DNA from: Thermoanaerobacterium thermosaccharolyticum DSM 571
GTDB lineage: Bacteria > Bacillota > Thermoanaerobacteria > Thermoanaerobacterales > Thermoanaerobacteraceae
Direction: 5' to 3'
Length of the DNA: 64,000 nucleotides
Assembly (NCBI RefSeq): GCF_000145615.1
Contig: NC_014410.1
Location: 1,034,001-1,098,000, forward strand
Within the stretch, counting starts at the first letter, position 1. Each line of letters begins with the position of its first letter. Below, piece by piece: positions 17,488 through 26,583 of the stretch. The position numbers were made by a program, and so were the translations under genes. A model generated the notes under the pieces. It did no database searches, was not told the DNA's origin, and worked only from the letters and a program-made list of their open reading frames with translations.

Positions 17488-20184
17488 ATGTTTCAAACAA
17501 AAAAACCTGAAAATGGAGCAATTTACTTCTTTAACAATGAAGTAGATAAAAATGGGCTAAGCGAACAAGAAGCACGAAAAAGATTGTTAAAATACGGTCC
17601 TAATGTACTTGAGGAAGGAAAAAAATTGACGGCATTGGATATTTTTTTAGATCAATTCAAGGATTTTATAATAATGGTTCTTTTGGCTGCAACGCTTATT
17701 TCTGCAATCATGGGAGAAATTGCAGATGCAGTTACTATTACTATAATAATTATCTTGAATGCCGTATTGGGGTTTATACAGGAATACAGGACAGAACAGT
17801 CTTTAGAAGCACTAAAAAAGCTATCGGCTCCATCGTCAAAAGTAATTAGAGATGGGGTTATCAAGGAAATTCCGTCAGAAGAAATAACGATTGATGATGT
17901 AATCGTACTTGAAGCTGGCGATAGGGTACCTGCAGATGCTGTCGTTTTTGAATCATATAATCTCAAATTAGATGAATCTATTTTAACAGGCGAATCTGTT
18001 CCGGTATCGAAAGAGCCCACGGAGATAGGAAATAGAAGGACTGTACAGAAAAAAAGCATTATATACATGGGGACAGTAGTTACAAACGGAAGGTGCAAGG
18101 CACTTGTTGTAGATGTCGGCATGAGGACAGAGATGGGCAAGATTGCAGGCATGATTAAAGAGATTGATAACAATATGACACCCCTTCAAAAGCGACTGGA
18201 CAAATTGGGTAAAATTCTCGTAACAGGATCGTTATTGATTTGTGCGCTTGTGACAGTGATTGGCATTGCTAGAGGTGAATCAATATATTATATGTTTTTA
18301 TCAGGTGTAAGCCTTGCTGTTGCTGCTATTCCAGAAGGACTCCCTGCGGTTGTGACGGTATCCCTTGCAATAGGCGTGCAGAGGATGTTAAAAAGAAACG
18401 CCATTGTAAGGAAACTTCCGGCCGTAGAGACACTTGGATGTACCAATGTTATCTGCACTGATAAGACAGGTACGCTGACAGAAAATAAAATGACAGTGAA
18501 AAAGATTTTTGTAAATGACGATGTAGTAGAAATTGAAGGGAAAGATCTTAAGAGCAGATTTGTATCGAGAGGTATAAAAATAGATCCAGCTTATGATGCA
18601 ACAATAAGAAGACTTTTGGAGATCGGTGCCGTATGCAATAACGCTGATGTAAAAATAGACAGGTTTAAGGTTCGCAATGAATTTGTTGATGATGTTAAAT
18701 ATTACGGTGATCCTACAGAGGCAGCTATTTTGTATGCATCTATTTTAGGTGGTATATCAAAAGAGTCTGTAGAGCGAAAGATAAAGCGCATTGAAGAGAT
18801 TCCATTTGATTCTGACAGAAAAAGAATGAGCGTCGTGGTTGAGGAAAATGGCTTGATGTATGCATTTACGAAGGGTGCCCCAGATGTTGTAGTCGAACTA
18901 TGCACTAAGGTTTTAAGGGATGGAAGGGAGGTTCCACTCAGCTCTTTTGAAAAGAAGAAAATACTTGAGGTAAATGAAAGGTTCAGCAGAAGTGCTCTTA
19001 GGGTTTTAGCATTTGCATATAGAAGGCTGCCGAAAGGTACTAGATATGATTCAACAAATATTGAAAAAGACTTGGTATTTGTTGGATTGGAAGGAATGAT
19101 AGATCCTCCCAGAAAGGAAGCTTATGATGCTGTTTTAAAATGCAAATTGGCAGGGATAAAGCCAATTATGATAACGGGTGATCATAAACTGACTGCCGCT
19201 GCGATTGCAGATGAATTAAATATACATAGCAAGACAGAAAATATCATGACAGGTGACGAAATAGACAAAATAGATGATAAAACACTCTGTGAGGCGGTGG
19301 AAAATACGACAGTATATGCTAGAGTCTCGCCAAAGCATAAGCTGCGTATTGTCAGAGCTCTTAAGAAGAGGGGATATACTGTTGCAATGACCGGCGATGG
19401 AGTAAATGATGCACCTGCTATTAAAGAAGCTGATATTGGAATCTCAATGGGGAAAAGCGGTACAGACGTAGCGAAAGAGGCATCATCAATGATTTTGACT
19501 GATGACAATTTTGCAACTATTGTCGCGGCTATTGAGGAAGGCAGAATCATATACGACAACATAAGGAAATTTATAAGGTATCTACTTTCTTGCAACATTG
19601 GAGAAGTCATTACTATGTTTATAGCGGCTTTGACATCGTTAGAGCTTCCACTCATACCTATTCAGATTTTGATGGTGAATCTTGTAACAGATGGTTTGCC
19701 AGCGCTGGCTTTAGGTCTTGATCCTGCAGATAAGGATATAATGAATTTAAAGCCGAGAAAAGCCGACGAAAGTATTTTTTCAAATGGACTTGGGACTAGA
19801 ATAGGTATTGTAGGTATTTTAATGGCTATTTGTACTTTGTCTTCTTATGTATTTGCATTGACATACGGCACTTTGGATAGAGCAAGAACGATCGCTTTTT
19901 CAACGCTTGTCATGGTTGAGCTTATACATTCTTTTGAATGTAGGTCTGAGAGGCATTTGATATTTGAACTTGGTGTATTCAGCAATAAATATCTTATAAT
20001 CGCCTCTACTGTATCGTTTTTGCTGTTTGTCTCAACTATATACATACCGTTTTTAAGCAAAGTTTTTAAAACTGTTCCACTTACCTGGTTTGACTGGCTG
20101 GTAGTAGTATTTTTCTCATCGATAGAGTTTGTCTTTAATAACTTGTATACGGCATTTGTACTGCCAAAAAAAGAGGCGAAGTGA
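17488..20184 (+). CDS. P-type Ca2+-transporting ATPase
   Basis: An 898-residue P2-type ATPase. Visible motifs: N-terminal cation-ATPase domain ('GLSEQEARKRLLKYGPN'), actuator 'LTGES', membrane motif 'PEGLPA', phosphorylation site DKTGTLT with D325, nucleotide-binding 'KGAPD', and hinge 'MTGDGVNDAPA'. Ten membrane helices fit. The 'AAIPEGLPAVVT' and 'NLVTDGLPALALG' segments are typical of SERCA/PMCA-like calcium pumps. I start at the ATG at 17488, 5 bases after a run of G (AAAGGGGGG); the longer frame would start inside the upstream terminator. The metal is inferred from similarity. Confidence 0.9.
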   Translation: MFQTKKPENGAIYFFNNEVDKNGLSEQEARKRLLKYGPNVLEEGKKLTALDIFLDQFKDFIIMVLLAATLISAIMGEIADAVTITIIIILNAVLGFIQEYRTEQSLEALKKLSAPSSKVIRDGVIKEIPSEEITIDDVIVLEAGDRVPADAVVFESYNLKLDESILTGESVPVSKEPTEIGNRRTVQKKSIIYMGTVVTNGRCKALVVDVGMRTEMGKIAGMIKEIDNNMTPLQKRLDKLGKILVTGSLLICALVTVIGIARGESIYYMFLSGVSLAVAAIPEGLPAVVTVSLAIGVQRMLKRNAIVRKLPAVETLGCTNVICTDKTGTLTENKMTVKKIFVNDDVVEIEGKDLKSRFVSRGIKIDPAYDATIRRLLEIGAVCNNADVKIDRFKVRNEFVDDVKYYGDPTEAAILYASILGGISKESVERKIKRIEEIPFDSDRKRMSVVVEENGLMYAFTKGAPDVVVELCTKVLRDGREVPLSSFEKKKILEVNERFSRSALRVLAFAYRRLPKGTRYDSTNIEKDLVFVGLEGMIDPPRKEAYDAVLKCKLAGIKPIMITGDHKLTAAAIADELNIHSKTENIMTGDEIDKIDDKTLCEAVENTTVYARVSPKHKLRIVRALKKRGYTVAMTGDGVNDAPAIKEADIGISMGKSGTDVAKEASSMILTDDNFATIVAAIEEGRIIYDNIRKFIRYLLSCNIGEVITMFIAALTSLELPLIPIQILMVNLVTDGLPALALGLDPADKDIMNLKPRKADESIFSNGLGTRIGIVGILMAICTLSSYVFALTYGTLDRARTIAFSTLVMVELIHSFECRSERHLIFELGVFSNKYLIIASTVSFLLFVSTIYIPFLSKVFKTVPLTWFDWLVVVFFSSIEFVFNNLYTAFVLPKKEAK

Positions 20185-20202
20185 AATTACTTCGCCTCTT
20201 TT
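20169..20202. terminator. Bidirectional terminator overlapping two convergent stop codons
   Basis: A perfect 14-bp stem (20169-20182 with 20189-20202) and 6-nt loop, flanked by A and T runs. It includes the ends of both the calcium ATPase gene and the facing hypothetical gene. Confidence 0.9.
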
Positions 20203-20519
20203 AAGACTTTTAATGAGTACCGCAGTTCAAGATAATTTACAAGCTTTTTTATTAGTTCCTTCTGATCGCTTTTTAAAAGATTCCAGCTATGCCTGTAATC
20301 GGCTATGACTGATTCCATAACAGTATTTTGATTCATTGTGGCGGCCTTAACTTCTTTGTAGACGAAAAGCCTTGAGACTCTTCCGCTGCCTTTTGCTAAT
20401 GTATTTGGGTTGATGCCATAATCTACAATTTCATCTTGTACTAAAGCATACCAATTGTAGCTGTCTATTTTTCCGTATATTATTCCGTACTTATTTGTTT
20501 TACTGTATACCTTTATCAT
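20187..20519 (-). CDS. Hypothetical protein, about 110 residues
   Basis: I do not recognise this family. The ATG at 20519 is preceded by GGAGGAG at 10 bases; a longer frame from 20549 would overlap that site. The protein starts 'MIKVYSKTNKYGIIYGKI', suggesting a small beta-rich N-terminal part, followed by a charged helical C-terminal half (about 65-110). There are no membrane helices, signal peptide or cysteine motifs. It lies just downstream of ndk on the same strand with a 54-base gap, so it may be read from the MFS-ndk unit. Confidence 0.6.
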   Translation of the reverse strand: MIKVYSKTNKYGIIYGKIDSYNWYALVQDEIVDYGINPNTLAKGSGRVSRLFVYKEVKAATMNQNTVMESVIADYRHSWNLLKSDQKELIKKLVNYLELRYSLKVLKEAK

Positions 20520-20573
20520 AGAGAGAATTCTCCTCCAATAGAAATTCATTCTATTAGAGTTTATTACCTTGTC

Positions 20574-20990
20574 CTAAATTTTATTCATATATTCTGGGAA
20601 CCATAAAAGAATTTCTCTTTTTGCACTTTCCACGCTGTCGGAGCCATGAACTATATTAAATGTCGTATTTGTGCAGAAGTCGCCTCGGATTGTTCCTGGC
20701 TGGGCATCTTCAATTTTTGTAGGGCCATTTAAAAGCCTTACCATTTTTACTGCATTATCACCCTCCAGAATCATAGCGAAAACAGGGCCAGATGACATAT
20801 ATCGGATGAGGTCATCGTAAAAAGGCTTATCTTTATGCTCTTCATAATGCTTTTGAAGCAAATCTAAAGATGGTGAAATAACTTTTGCAGCTACGAGATT
20901 AAGACCCTTGTTTTCGTATCTTTTTAATATTTCGCCTATAAGGCCCCGCTTTACCCCGTCTGGCTTTACCATAGCAAATGTCTTTTCCAT
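20574..20990 (-). CDS. ndk: Nucleoside diphosphate kinase
   Basis: A 138-residue NDP kinase that moves the gamma-phosphate from ATP to NDPs through a phosphohistidine. The N-terminal '[19 protein letters not shown]', the Kpn-loop region and the active-site 'NIVHGSDS' with H115 are all present. The length is typical. Its ATG directly abuts the TAA of the MFS gene, and the ribosome site lies in the MFS coding end, so translation is coupled. Pairing ndk with a drug-type exporter has no obvious logic. Confidence 0.97.
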   Translation of the reverse strand: MEKTFAMVKPDGVKRGLIGEILKRYENKGLNLVAAKVISPSLDLLQKHYEEHKDKPFYDDLIRYMSSGPVFAMILEGDNAVKMVRLLNGPTKIEDAQPGTIRGDFCTNTTFNIVHGSDSVESAKREILLWFPEYMNKI

Positions 20991-22400
20991 TTACACTCCA
21001 TCCTTCTCTAAATTATTCTTTTTATTAATTTTATCCCTAACGAGGGAAGTTAATGCACAAATAATGGAAAGTACTCCAGCTACAATGTATGCATCTCTCA
21101 ATCCGAATAAAAATGCGCTATTACTATTTATCTTCAGAGATTCATAAAACATTTGTCTGTTGGTGAATATAGCACTTCCCATTGCTATGCCGAGAACCAT
21201 TCCTGCATTTCTCATTGTTGCCAAAAAGGCGGATGCGATGCCAAGCCTGTTTTTGGATACGCTACCCATTACAGAGCTGTTGTTTGGTGTCTGGAATATA
21301 CCATTGCCTACACCGAAAAGTCCGAGCCTTAACATGATTGATGTCATTGATGAATGCAGATTTAAGGTTGACATCGAAAAAAGTGCTGTAGCGGTTATAA
21401 GTGCACCAATTGTTGATAGAATTTGTGCACCATATCTATCTGATAAAACACCGCTTAAAGGCGCTACAACAAGCATTATCAGAGGAAAAGACGTCATGAT
21501 TATACCAGATACGTCTGTAGAGTATCCTATTTTTTGCAAAAGGAAAGGAGTCAAAAATGTCATAGTGTTTTGAGCCATAAAGTTTATTAAAGTGCTGAGA
21601 TTTCCAAATGTGAATAACCTGATTTTAAATAGGCTTAAGTCAAGCATTGGAAACTCCAGCTTATTTTCGATTATAATGAAGATTATGAAAAATACTATAA
21701 ATGTTGCAAGCGAAATCATGCTGGGTATTGAAGTCCATCCCCAAGTGCCCCCTTCAGATATAAACAGGAGCAAACCTGTAAGAAAAATAAATGCAGACAT
21801 GGCGCCTAATGGGTCAAATTTTTCTGGCACTCCTTTGTTGTCAGGGACTACTATTTGAGCCCAGATAAAACCGATTATTCCTATTGGTATATTTATATAA
21901 AATATAGATCTCCAGCCAAGGTATGTAAGCAAAAAGCCGCCTAATGTTGGTCCTATAGAAAGTCCTATTGAAACTGCCATTGCATTAAAGCCCAGTGCCT
22001 TGCCTCTTTCGTTTGGAGGAAATGTTGCTGTTATTATTGCTGGAGCCATAGACATAAGCATACCTGCACCAACTGCCTGAAAAGCTCTTACTACTATTAA
22101 CATATAAATATTGTTTGACATACTCAATATGGCAGATGTAACAGAAAATGTTATTAAGCCGTATTGATAAAGTTTCTTGTATCCAACCATGTCCCCAAGC
22201 CTTCCAAATGTAAGCATCAGGCTTGATAGCATTAATAAATATGTCATTGAAATCCAGCTTGTCGTTGTTATGTCTGTGTGAAATATTTTTGCCAGTTGTG
22301 GCATTGCTATATTTGTTACACTGCCGTCAATGGGACCCATTACGGTACCTATTAAAACAGCCGATAAGATTATCCATTTATTAGTGCGAAGTTTTTCCAT
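20991..22400 (-). CDS. MFS transporter of the DHA2 (EmrB/QacA) drug-exporter type
   Basis: A 469-residue protein with about 14 predicted membrane helices. The start 'LIGTVMGPIDGSVTNIAMPQLA' holds the acidic helix-1 motif of DHA2 transporters. Motif A is 'GRLGDMVGYKKLY' after helix 2, motif C is 'GPTLGGFLL', and 'GLFGVGNGIFQTPNNSSVM' matches the later conserved loop. These are proton-driven exporters of drugs or metabolites. AAAGGAAA lies about 8 bases before the ATG. The substrate is unknown. Confidence 0.88.
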   Translation of the reverse strand: MEKLRTNKWIILSAVLIGTVMGPIDGSVTNIAMPQLAKIFHTDITTTSWISMTYLLMLSSLMLTFGRLGDMVGYKKLYQYGLITFSVTSAILSMSNNIYMLIVVRAFQAVGAGMLMSMAPAIITATFPPNERGKALGFNAMAVSIGLSIGPTLGGFLLTYLGWRSIFYINIPIGIIGFIWAQIVVPDNKGVPEKFDPLGAMSAFIFLTGLLLFISEGGTWGWTSIPSMISLATFIVFFIIFIIIENKLEFPMLDLSLFKIRLFTFGNLSTLINFMAQNTMTFLTPFLLQKIGYSTDVSGIIMTSFPLIMLVVAPLSGVLSDRYGAQILSTIGALITATALFSMSTLNLHSSMTSIMLRLGLFGVGNGIFQTPNNSSVMGSVSKNRLGIASAFLATMRNAGMVLGIAMGSAIFTNRQMFYESLKINSNSAFLFGLRDAYIVAGVLSIICALTSLVRDKINKKNNLEKDGV

Positions 22401-22519
22401 ATTAGCAATTTCCTTTCTTGATAAATATAGCTGAAGAAGTTATAGTAACATAAAAAATTATAACATAAATCTCCCTAAAAAACTAAATGGACAGTGAAGT
22501 TATGAGGCATCACCCAGTA

Positions 22520-22548
22520 TTGCTTTTTTGGGCATATTTGTCTATAAT
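22520..22548 (+). promoter_or_regulatory. Promoter of amj
   Basis: TTGCTT (22520-22525), 17-bp spacer, TATAAT (22543-22548), 38 bases before the amj start. Confidence 0.6.
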
Positions 22549-22586
22549 TTAACTTGTATTATTTTAGCTGAATAGGATGTGGGCAG

Positions 22587-23396
22587 ATGGTAGATATTAA
22601 AAGGCTTTTAATTGTTTGCTTTTTTACGATGGTAATAAATTTAATAGATACGTTGTCGTATTCTATAAGGCCATCTGGTGTAAGGACAAAAAAGCTTGCA
22701 GTTTCACTCTCGTTGTTTAATATTATGGCTGTAATTTCGAGGCTATCAAACATGATACAGGGACCATTTCTTGGGAGTTTAGTTGACATATCGATAAAAT
22801 ACAAGTTGGTTCCACTTCTTGGTTTAAACATGAGACTTGTTTTGTTATCGGCAACAATGGGTGCAGTCATTGGAGCACCGCTTATGCCAACGTTTGTATC
22901 CGTATTCTCAGCAGCAATCAATGGCATGGAAACTGCAGGGTCTGTTCCAAAACTTATATTGATGTCTTTGAAGTGGAAAAATATAAAAAAGATAAGAAGC
23001 AAGATAGTTTTGCCTAGGCTCAGCATGCTTAAAGGCATTAAAGAGACCAATATACCAAAAAGTTTTTTGATTTACAATGTTATAATAACGTCTATATATA
23101 CAACGGGCATCATTTCATCATTGTACGCTGGCGCACTGTTGCCTGAATTTCGTACGACTGCCAGCCTTCTTTCAGGAATAGTAAACGGATTCGCTACTAT
23201 TCTTTTAACAGTTATCGTTGATCCTGTTGCAGCACTGATTACAGACCAAGCTCTTGCGGGGAAAAGGACTCAGCAAGATGTCAATACTATGGTTGTTTTG
23301 CTGGTATTCGGCAAAATAATTGGTACATTGCTTGCGCAAGTTGTTTTTGAACCGGCATCTCATTTGATTCTTTTTGTCACAAAATTAATTGTTTAA
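22587..23396 (+). CDS. amj: Amj-family lipid II flippase (DUF2837, YdaH-like)
   Basis: A 269-residue membrane protein that matches Amj/YdaH of Bacillus subtilis along its length. The N-terminus 'VINLIDTLSYSIRPSGVRTKKLAVSLSLFN' is nearly diagnostic, followed by 'RLSNMIQGPF', about six membrane helices, and the C-terminal 'VDPVAALITDQALAGK' segment. Amj is an alternative to MurJ for moving lipid II across the membrane in peptidoglycan synthesis. The gene has its own promoter. Whether a MurJ also exists cannot be seen here. Confidence 0.88.
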   Translation: MVDIKRLLIVCFFTMVINLIDTLSYSIRPSGVRTKKLAVSLSLFNIMAVISRLSNMIQGPFLGSLVDISIKYKLVPLLGLNMRLVLLSATMGAVIGAPLMPTFVSVFSAAINGMETAGSVPKLILMSLKWKNIKKIRSKIVLPRLSMLKGIKETNIPKSFLIYNVIITSIYTTGIISSLYAGALLPEFRTTASLLSGIVNGFATILLTVIVDPVAALITDQALAGKRTQQDVNTMVVLLVFGKIIGTLLAQVVFEPASHLILFVTKLIV

Positions 23397-23478
23397 TGAA
23401 AATTTAACACAGAGTTAATAAAATTGGTGTATAATATATAAAAACGATCCTTATGTAAATCAAAGGAGATGGATAGCC

Positions 23479-23955
23479 TTGAATTTTATAAATCCCACAA
23501 AAGGTCTTTTGGATCTTGATAAGATGTTTGATGATATTATAGAGTTTATAAGAGATGATAAAAATTCCAGATATAAGCTTATGATAGGAACCGATTCGCA
23601 GCCTGGAAAGGTTATATGCTTTGTTTCGGCTGTGATTATATATCGTGAGGGAAAAGGCGCTAGATATTATTATAGAAAATTTCAACATAAAAAAATTCCA
23701 TCTCTTAGGCAAAGAATTTTTATGGAGGCCAATTACAGCATAGAACTTGCAAATCTTTTATCATCTAGATTTGAGAAGATGGGCAAAACTGATTTTAATA
23801 TAGAAATACATCTTGATGTTGGTGAAAATGGAATGACAAAAGATATCATAAAAGAAGTAGTTGGAATGGTTACAGGGTGTGGCTTTGACGCACAGGTAAA
23901 ACCTGATTCGTATGGAGCAAGTAAAGTCGCTGATAAGTATACAAAATCCATGTAA
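23479..23955 (+). CDS. YkuK-family RNase H-like protein (DUF458)
   Basis: A 158-residue protein matching YkuK/DUF458: 'YKLMIGTDSQ' near residue 33, where the D would be the first RNase H-fold acid, 'IPSLRQRIFMEANYS', 'IEIHLDVGENGMTKDII', and the C-terminal 'VKPDSYGASKVADKYTK'. The family is annotated as RNase H-like with no proven activity; spore or stress links come from Bacillus. The start is TTG at 23479 behind AAAGGAGATGG. It ends before a U-rich terminator. Confidence 0.85.
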   Translation: MNFINPTKGLLDLDKMFDDIIEFIRDDKNSRYKLMIGTDSQPGKVICFVSAVIIYREGKGARYYYRKFQHKKIPSLRQRIFMEANYSIELANLLSSRFEKMGKTDFNIEIHLDVGENGMTKDIIKEVVGMVTGCGFDAQVKPDSYGASKVADKYTKSM

Positions 23956-23971
23956 TATACTGTTTTGTATA

Positions 23972-24001
23972 AAAAACCTCTTTTTGGGGTTTTTATTTTT
24001 T
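23972..24001 (+). terminator. Terminator after the ykuK-like gene
   Basis: A 9-bp stem (23972-23980 with 23986-23994, one G-U pair), a five-T loop and T-rich 3' flank. Confidence 0.8.
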
Positions 24002-24020
24002 AATAATTTTTAAATAACTA

Positions 24021-24048
24021 TTGCAATAATGGAATTTAGTGGTATAAT
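24021..24048 (+). promoter_or_regulatory. Promoter of the flavodiiron protein gene
   Basis: TTGCAA (24021-24026), 16-bp spacer, TATAAT (24043-24048), about 58 bases before the ATG. Confidence 0.6.
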
Positions 24049-24105
24049 AAAAATAAGGATAAAAGATATTAATTAATAATTATTATAAATTAATGAGGTG
24101 AGATT

Positions 24106-25293
24106 ATGGAGAAAGTCGTCAAAATAAAAAATGGTGTTTATTGGGTAGGAGCATTAGACCCTGATCTTGAGTATTTTGACATAGTATGGAGGACGCCATG
24201 GGGAACGTCGTATAATTCTTATTTGGTAAAAGGCAGCGAAAAGATTGCTTTGATAGAAACGGTTAAAGAACCATTCTATGACGAATATATTGATAAGATA
24301 AAAAGCCTTGTTGATTTAAAGGATATAGATTATATAGTAATGGATCATACGGAGCCAGATCATTCAGGTGCACTGCCGAGACTTCTTAAAGAGGCTACAA
24401 ATGCAGAGGTCATCGGTAGCAGGACAGCTATCACATTTTTAAAGGGGCAGATAAATCGCGATTTCAATTCAAGAGTTGTAAAAGACGGCGATTTTATTGA
24501 TTTGGGTGGAAAGACTTTGAGATTTATTATGGCACCTTTTCTGCATTGGCCCGATACCATGTTTACGTATTTGGTAGAAGAAAAAATTTTATTTACATGT
24601 GATGCTTTTGGCTGCCATTATACTCCTAAACATTTATTTAATGACCTTGAAGATGATTTTTCTGACGCATATAAGCTGTACTTTGATTCTATCGTAAGTC
24701 CTTTTAAACCAAAAGTTTTAGAAGCTATAGAAAAAATTAGAAATTTACCAATCGATATGATAGCGGTAGGTCATGGGCCAATATTGAGAAAAGATATAGA
24801 AAAATACGTTGAGACCTACAAGAAATGGAGCTTATATGATACGAATACAAAGAAGAAAGTGCTGATATACTATGTTTCTGCATACGGCAATACTAGAAAA
24901 ATGGCGGAAGAGATAGGCAATGGCATTAAAGATTCTGGAGTTATAGATGTGGATATATACAATGCAAAGGCAGTTAATTTAGACGATGCAAGGGATAAGA
25001 TTGAAAAAGCAGACGGGTTGTTGTTTGGCTCTCCGACAATTACTGGTGACGCTGTTGAATCCATCTGGAATGTTATAGATAGGATAAATCCTATAAAAAA
25101 TAAGAATAAGCCCGCTGCAGTTTTTGGCTCATATGGATGGAGTGGCGAGGCGATACCTTTGATGGAGGAAAGGCTTAAAGGGTTAAAACTTAATTTGGTT
25201 GAGCCAGGCCTTAAAATTAATTTCATTCCAAGTGATGATGATTTAGAAAAATGCAGGGATTTTGGAAGAATATTTGCATCATCACTTGTGTAA
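24106..25293 (+). CDS. Flavodiiron protein (A-type flavoprotein, O2/NO reductase)
   Basis: A 395-residue cytosolic enzyme reducing O2 to water or NO to N2O, important in anaerobes. The metallo-beta-lactamase-like domain (1-250) has all diiron ligands: H81, E83, D85 and H86 in 'HTEPDHSG', H147, D166 and H223. The flavodoxin domain (about 255-395) begins 'VLIYYVSAYGNTRKMAEEI', the FMN phosphate loop. This is class A, with no fused rubredoxin. The next gene encodes an NAD(P)H-dependent reductase that could supply electrons through a rubredoxin. A GAGGTGAG site precedes the ATG. Confidence 0.93.
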   Translation: MEKVVKIKNGVYWVGALDPDLEYFDIVWRTPWGTSYNSYLVKGSEKIALIETVKEPFYDEYIDKIKSLVDLKDIDYIVMDHTEPDHSGALPRLLKEATNAEVIGSRTAITFLKGQINRDFNSRVVKDGDFIDLGGKTLRFIMAPFLHWPDTMFTYLVEEKILFTCDAFGCHYTPKHLFNDLEDDFSDAYKLYFDSIVSPFKPKVLEAIEKIRNLPIDMIAVGHGPILRKDIEKYVETYKKWSLYDTNTKKKVLIYYVSAYGNTRKMAEEIGNGIKDSGVIDVDIYNAKAVNLDDARDKIEKADGLLFGSPTITGDAVESIWNVIDRINPIKNKNKPAAVFGSYGWSGEAIPLMEERLKGLKLNLVEPGLKINFIPSDDDLEKCRDFGRIFASSLV

Positions 25294-25300
25294 CATAAAA

Positions 25301-25342
25301 GTGTTATATGCTTCTTGCATATAGCACAAATTAATTTTTTTT
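25301..25342 (+). terminator. Hairpin between flavodiiron and reductase genes
   Basis: An 11-bp stem (25301-25311 with 25317-25327, one G-U pair) and 5-nt loop. The T run (25335-25342) comes 7 bases after the stem, so termination may be partial. Confidence 0.55.
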
Positions 25343-25371
25343 ACATATATAATTTGAAAGGAATGATCATA

Positions 25372-26559
25372 ATGAATTTTGTCATAATAGGCAATGGAAT
25401 TGCTGCACTATCAGCCGCTGAAAGCATTAGGAAAAATGATAAAGAATCTAAAATAACGATGATTTCAAATGAGCCATACAATACATATTTTAGGATAAAA
25501 TTGTCTCATTTATTGGGGCATGAGTACGAATTAGAAAAACTATACGTTAAACCTGAGCCTTGGTACAAAAGCAGCAATATTGATATTATGCTGAAATGCA
25601 GTGTAAATTCAGTAGATATAGTTAAGAAAACGGTACACTTAAATAGTGGTGATGACATTAAATATGACAAGCTTATTATTGCGTCAGGAAGCCACAGCTT
25701 TGTTCCACCTGTTAGAGGATGTGATAAAAAAGGCGTGTATGCTATAAGAAGTCTGGATGATGTTAATAATTTAAACCAATATATAAAGGGTAAAAAAAGA
25801 GGAATTGTAGTTGGTGGAGGACTCTTAGGTCTTGAAGCTGCATGGTCTTTAAGGCAAGCTGGATACGAGATGAATGTCATTGAATTTTTCCCGAGGTTGT
25901 TGCCTAAACAATCTGACGAAGAAGGCTCAAAGATTATTGAAAATATTATAGAAAGCAACGGAATTAAACTTATGTTAGGCACAGAAGTAGAAGAGATAAC
26001 TGGTGATGCTGTAGACGGCGTAATATTAAAGGATGGCAGAGAAGTCCACGCTGATTTTGTGATATTTTCAGCAGGAATCAGACCTAATGTAGATGTGGTA
26101 AAAGGTTCAGGTATAAAAATCAATAAAGGGATTTTAGTAGATGAATTTATGAGAACAAATGTGGATGATGTATTTGCGGCAGGAGATGTTGCGGAGTACA
26201 ACGGAAAGATATATGGACTTTGGACTGTTGCAATGGCACAAGGTAAAAATGCAGGTCTAAATGCAGTAGGCATGAAGAACCAATATAAAGAAGTGCCGCC
26301 ATCTAGTACGTTGAAAATAACGGGTGTTGATGTATTTTCGTCTGGCGATATATCTGGAGAAAAATCCACTTCATACAGTTATAAAGAAGAGAATGTTTAT
26401 TATAAGCTGTTTATAAAGGATAATAAATTAGTCGGTGCAATTCTCATTGGCGATATAAGCAGCTCTACTAAAGTTAAGAGAGCAATTGATTTTGAATATG
26501 ATTTAAGAGAAATTATAGATTCTTCAAAAGACGCTAAAAGTATATTAGAAAAATTATAA
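25372..26559 (+). CDS. FAD-dependent NAD(P)H oxidoreductase (rubredoxin-reductase-like)
   Basis: A 395-residue pyridine-nucleotide-disulfide oxidoreductase. The N-terminal FAD loop is 'FVIIGNGIAALSAAESI'. The central NAD(P) loop 'GIVVGGGLLGLEAAWSLRQAG' is near 145-165, and the second FAD motif 'TNVDDVFAAGDVAEY' is near 260-275. There is no redox-active CxxC, so it is of the rubredoxin reductase/NirB-like class. It probably reduces rubredoxin for the flavodiiron protein upstream. I start at the ATG at 25372, with AAAGGA about 10 bases upstream. The partner assignment is from position. Confidence 0.85.
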   Translation: MNFVIIGNGIAALSAAESIRKNDKESKITMISNEPYNTYFRIKLSHLLGHEYELEKLYVKPEPWYKSSNIDIMLKCSVNSVDIVKKTVHLNSGDDIKYDKLIIASGSHSFVPPVRGCDKKGVYAIRSLDDVNNLNQYIKGKKRGIVVGGGLLGLEAAWSLRQAGYEMNVIEFFPRLLPKQSDEEGSKIIENIIESNGIKLMLGTEVEEITGDAVDGVILKDGREVHADFVIFSAGIRPNVDVVKGSGIKINKGILVDEFMRTNVDDVFAAGDVAEYNGKIYGLWTVAMAQGKNAGLNAVGMKNQYKEVPPSSTLKITGVDVFSSGDISGEKSTSYSYKEENVYYKLFIKDNKLVGAILIGDISSSTKVKRAIDFEYDLREIIDSSKDAKSILEKL

Positions 26560-26583
26560 TACTTAGATTCCTAAGTATTATAA
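26554..26583. terminator. Bidirectional terminator between reductase and PAP2 genes
   Basis: A perfect 13-bp stem (26554-26566 with 26571-26583) and 4-nt loop overlapping both convergent stop codons. The minus-strand side has the better U run. Confidence 0.8.

Noticed and set aside
17652-18173. A 173-codon minus-strand frame within the calcium ATPase gene
   Set aside because: It is the antisense of conserved ATPase motifs and lacks a ribosome site.
25506-26369. A 287-codon minus-strand frame within the reductase gene
   Set aside because: Long but antisense to the FAD/NAD motifs; codon use and composition are those of a shadow frame.
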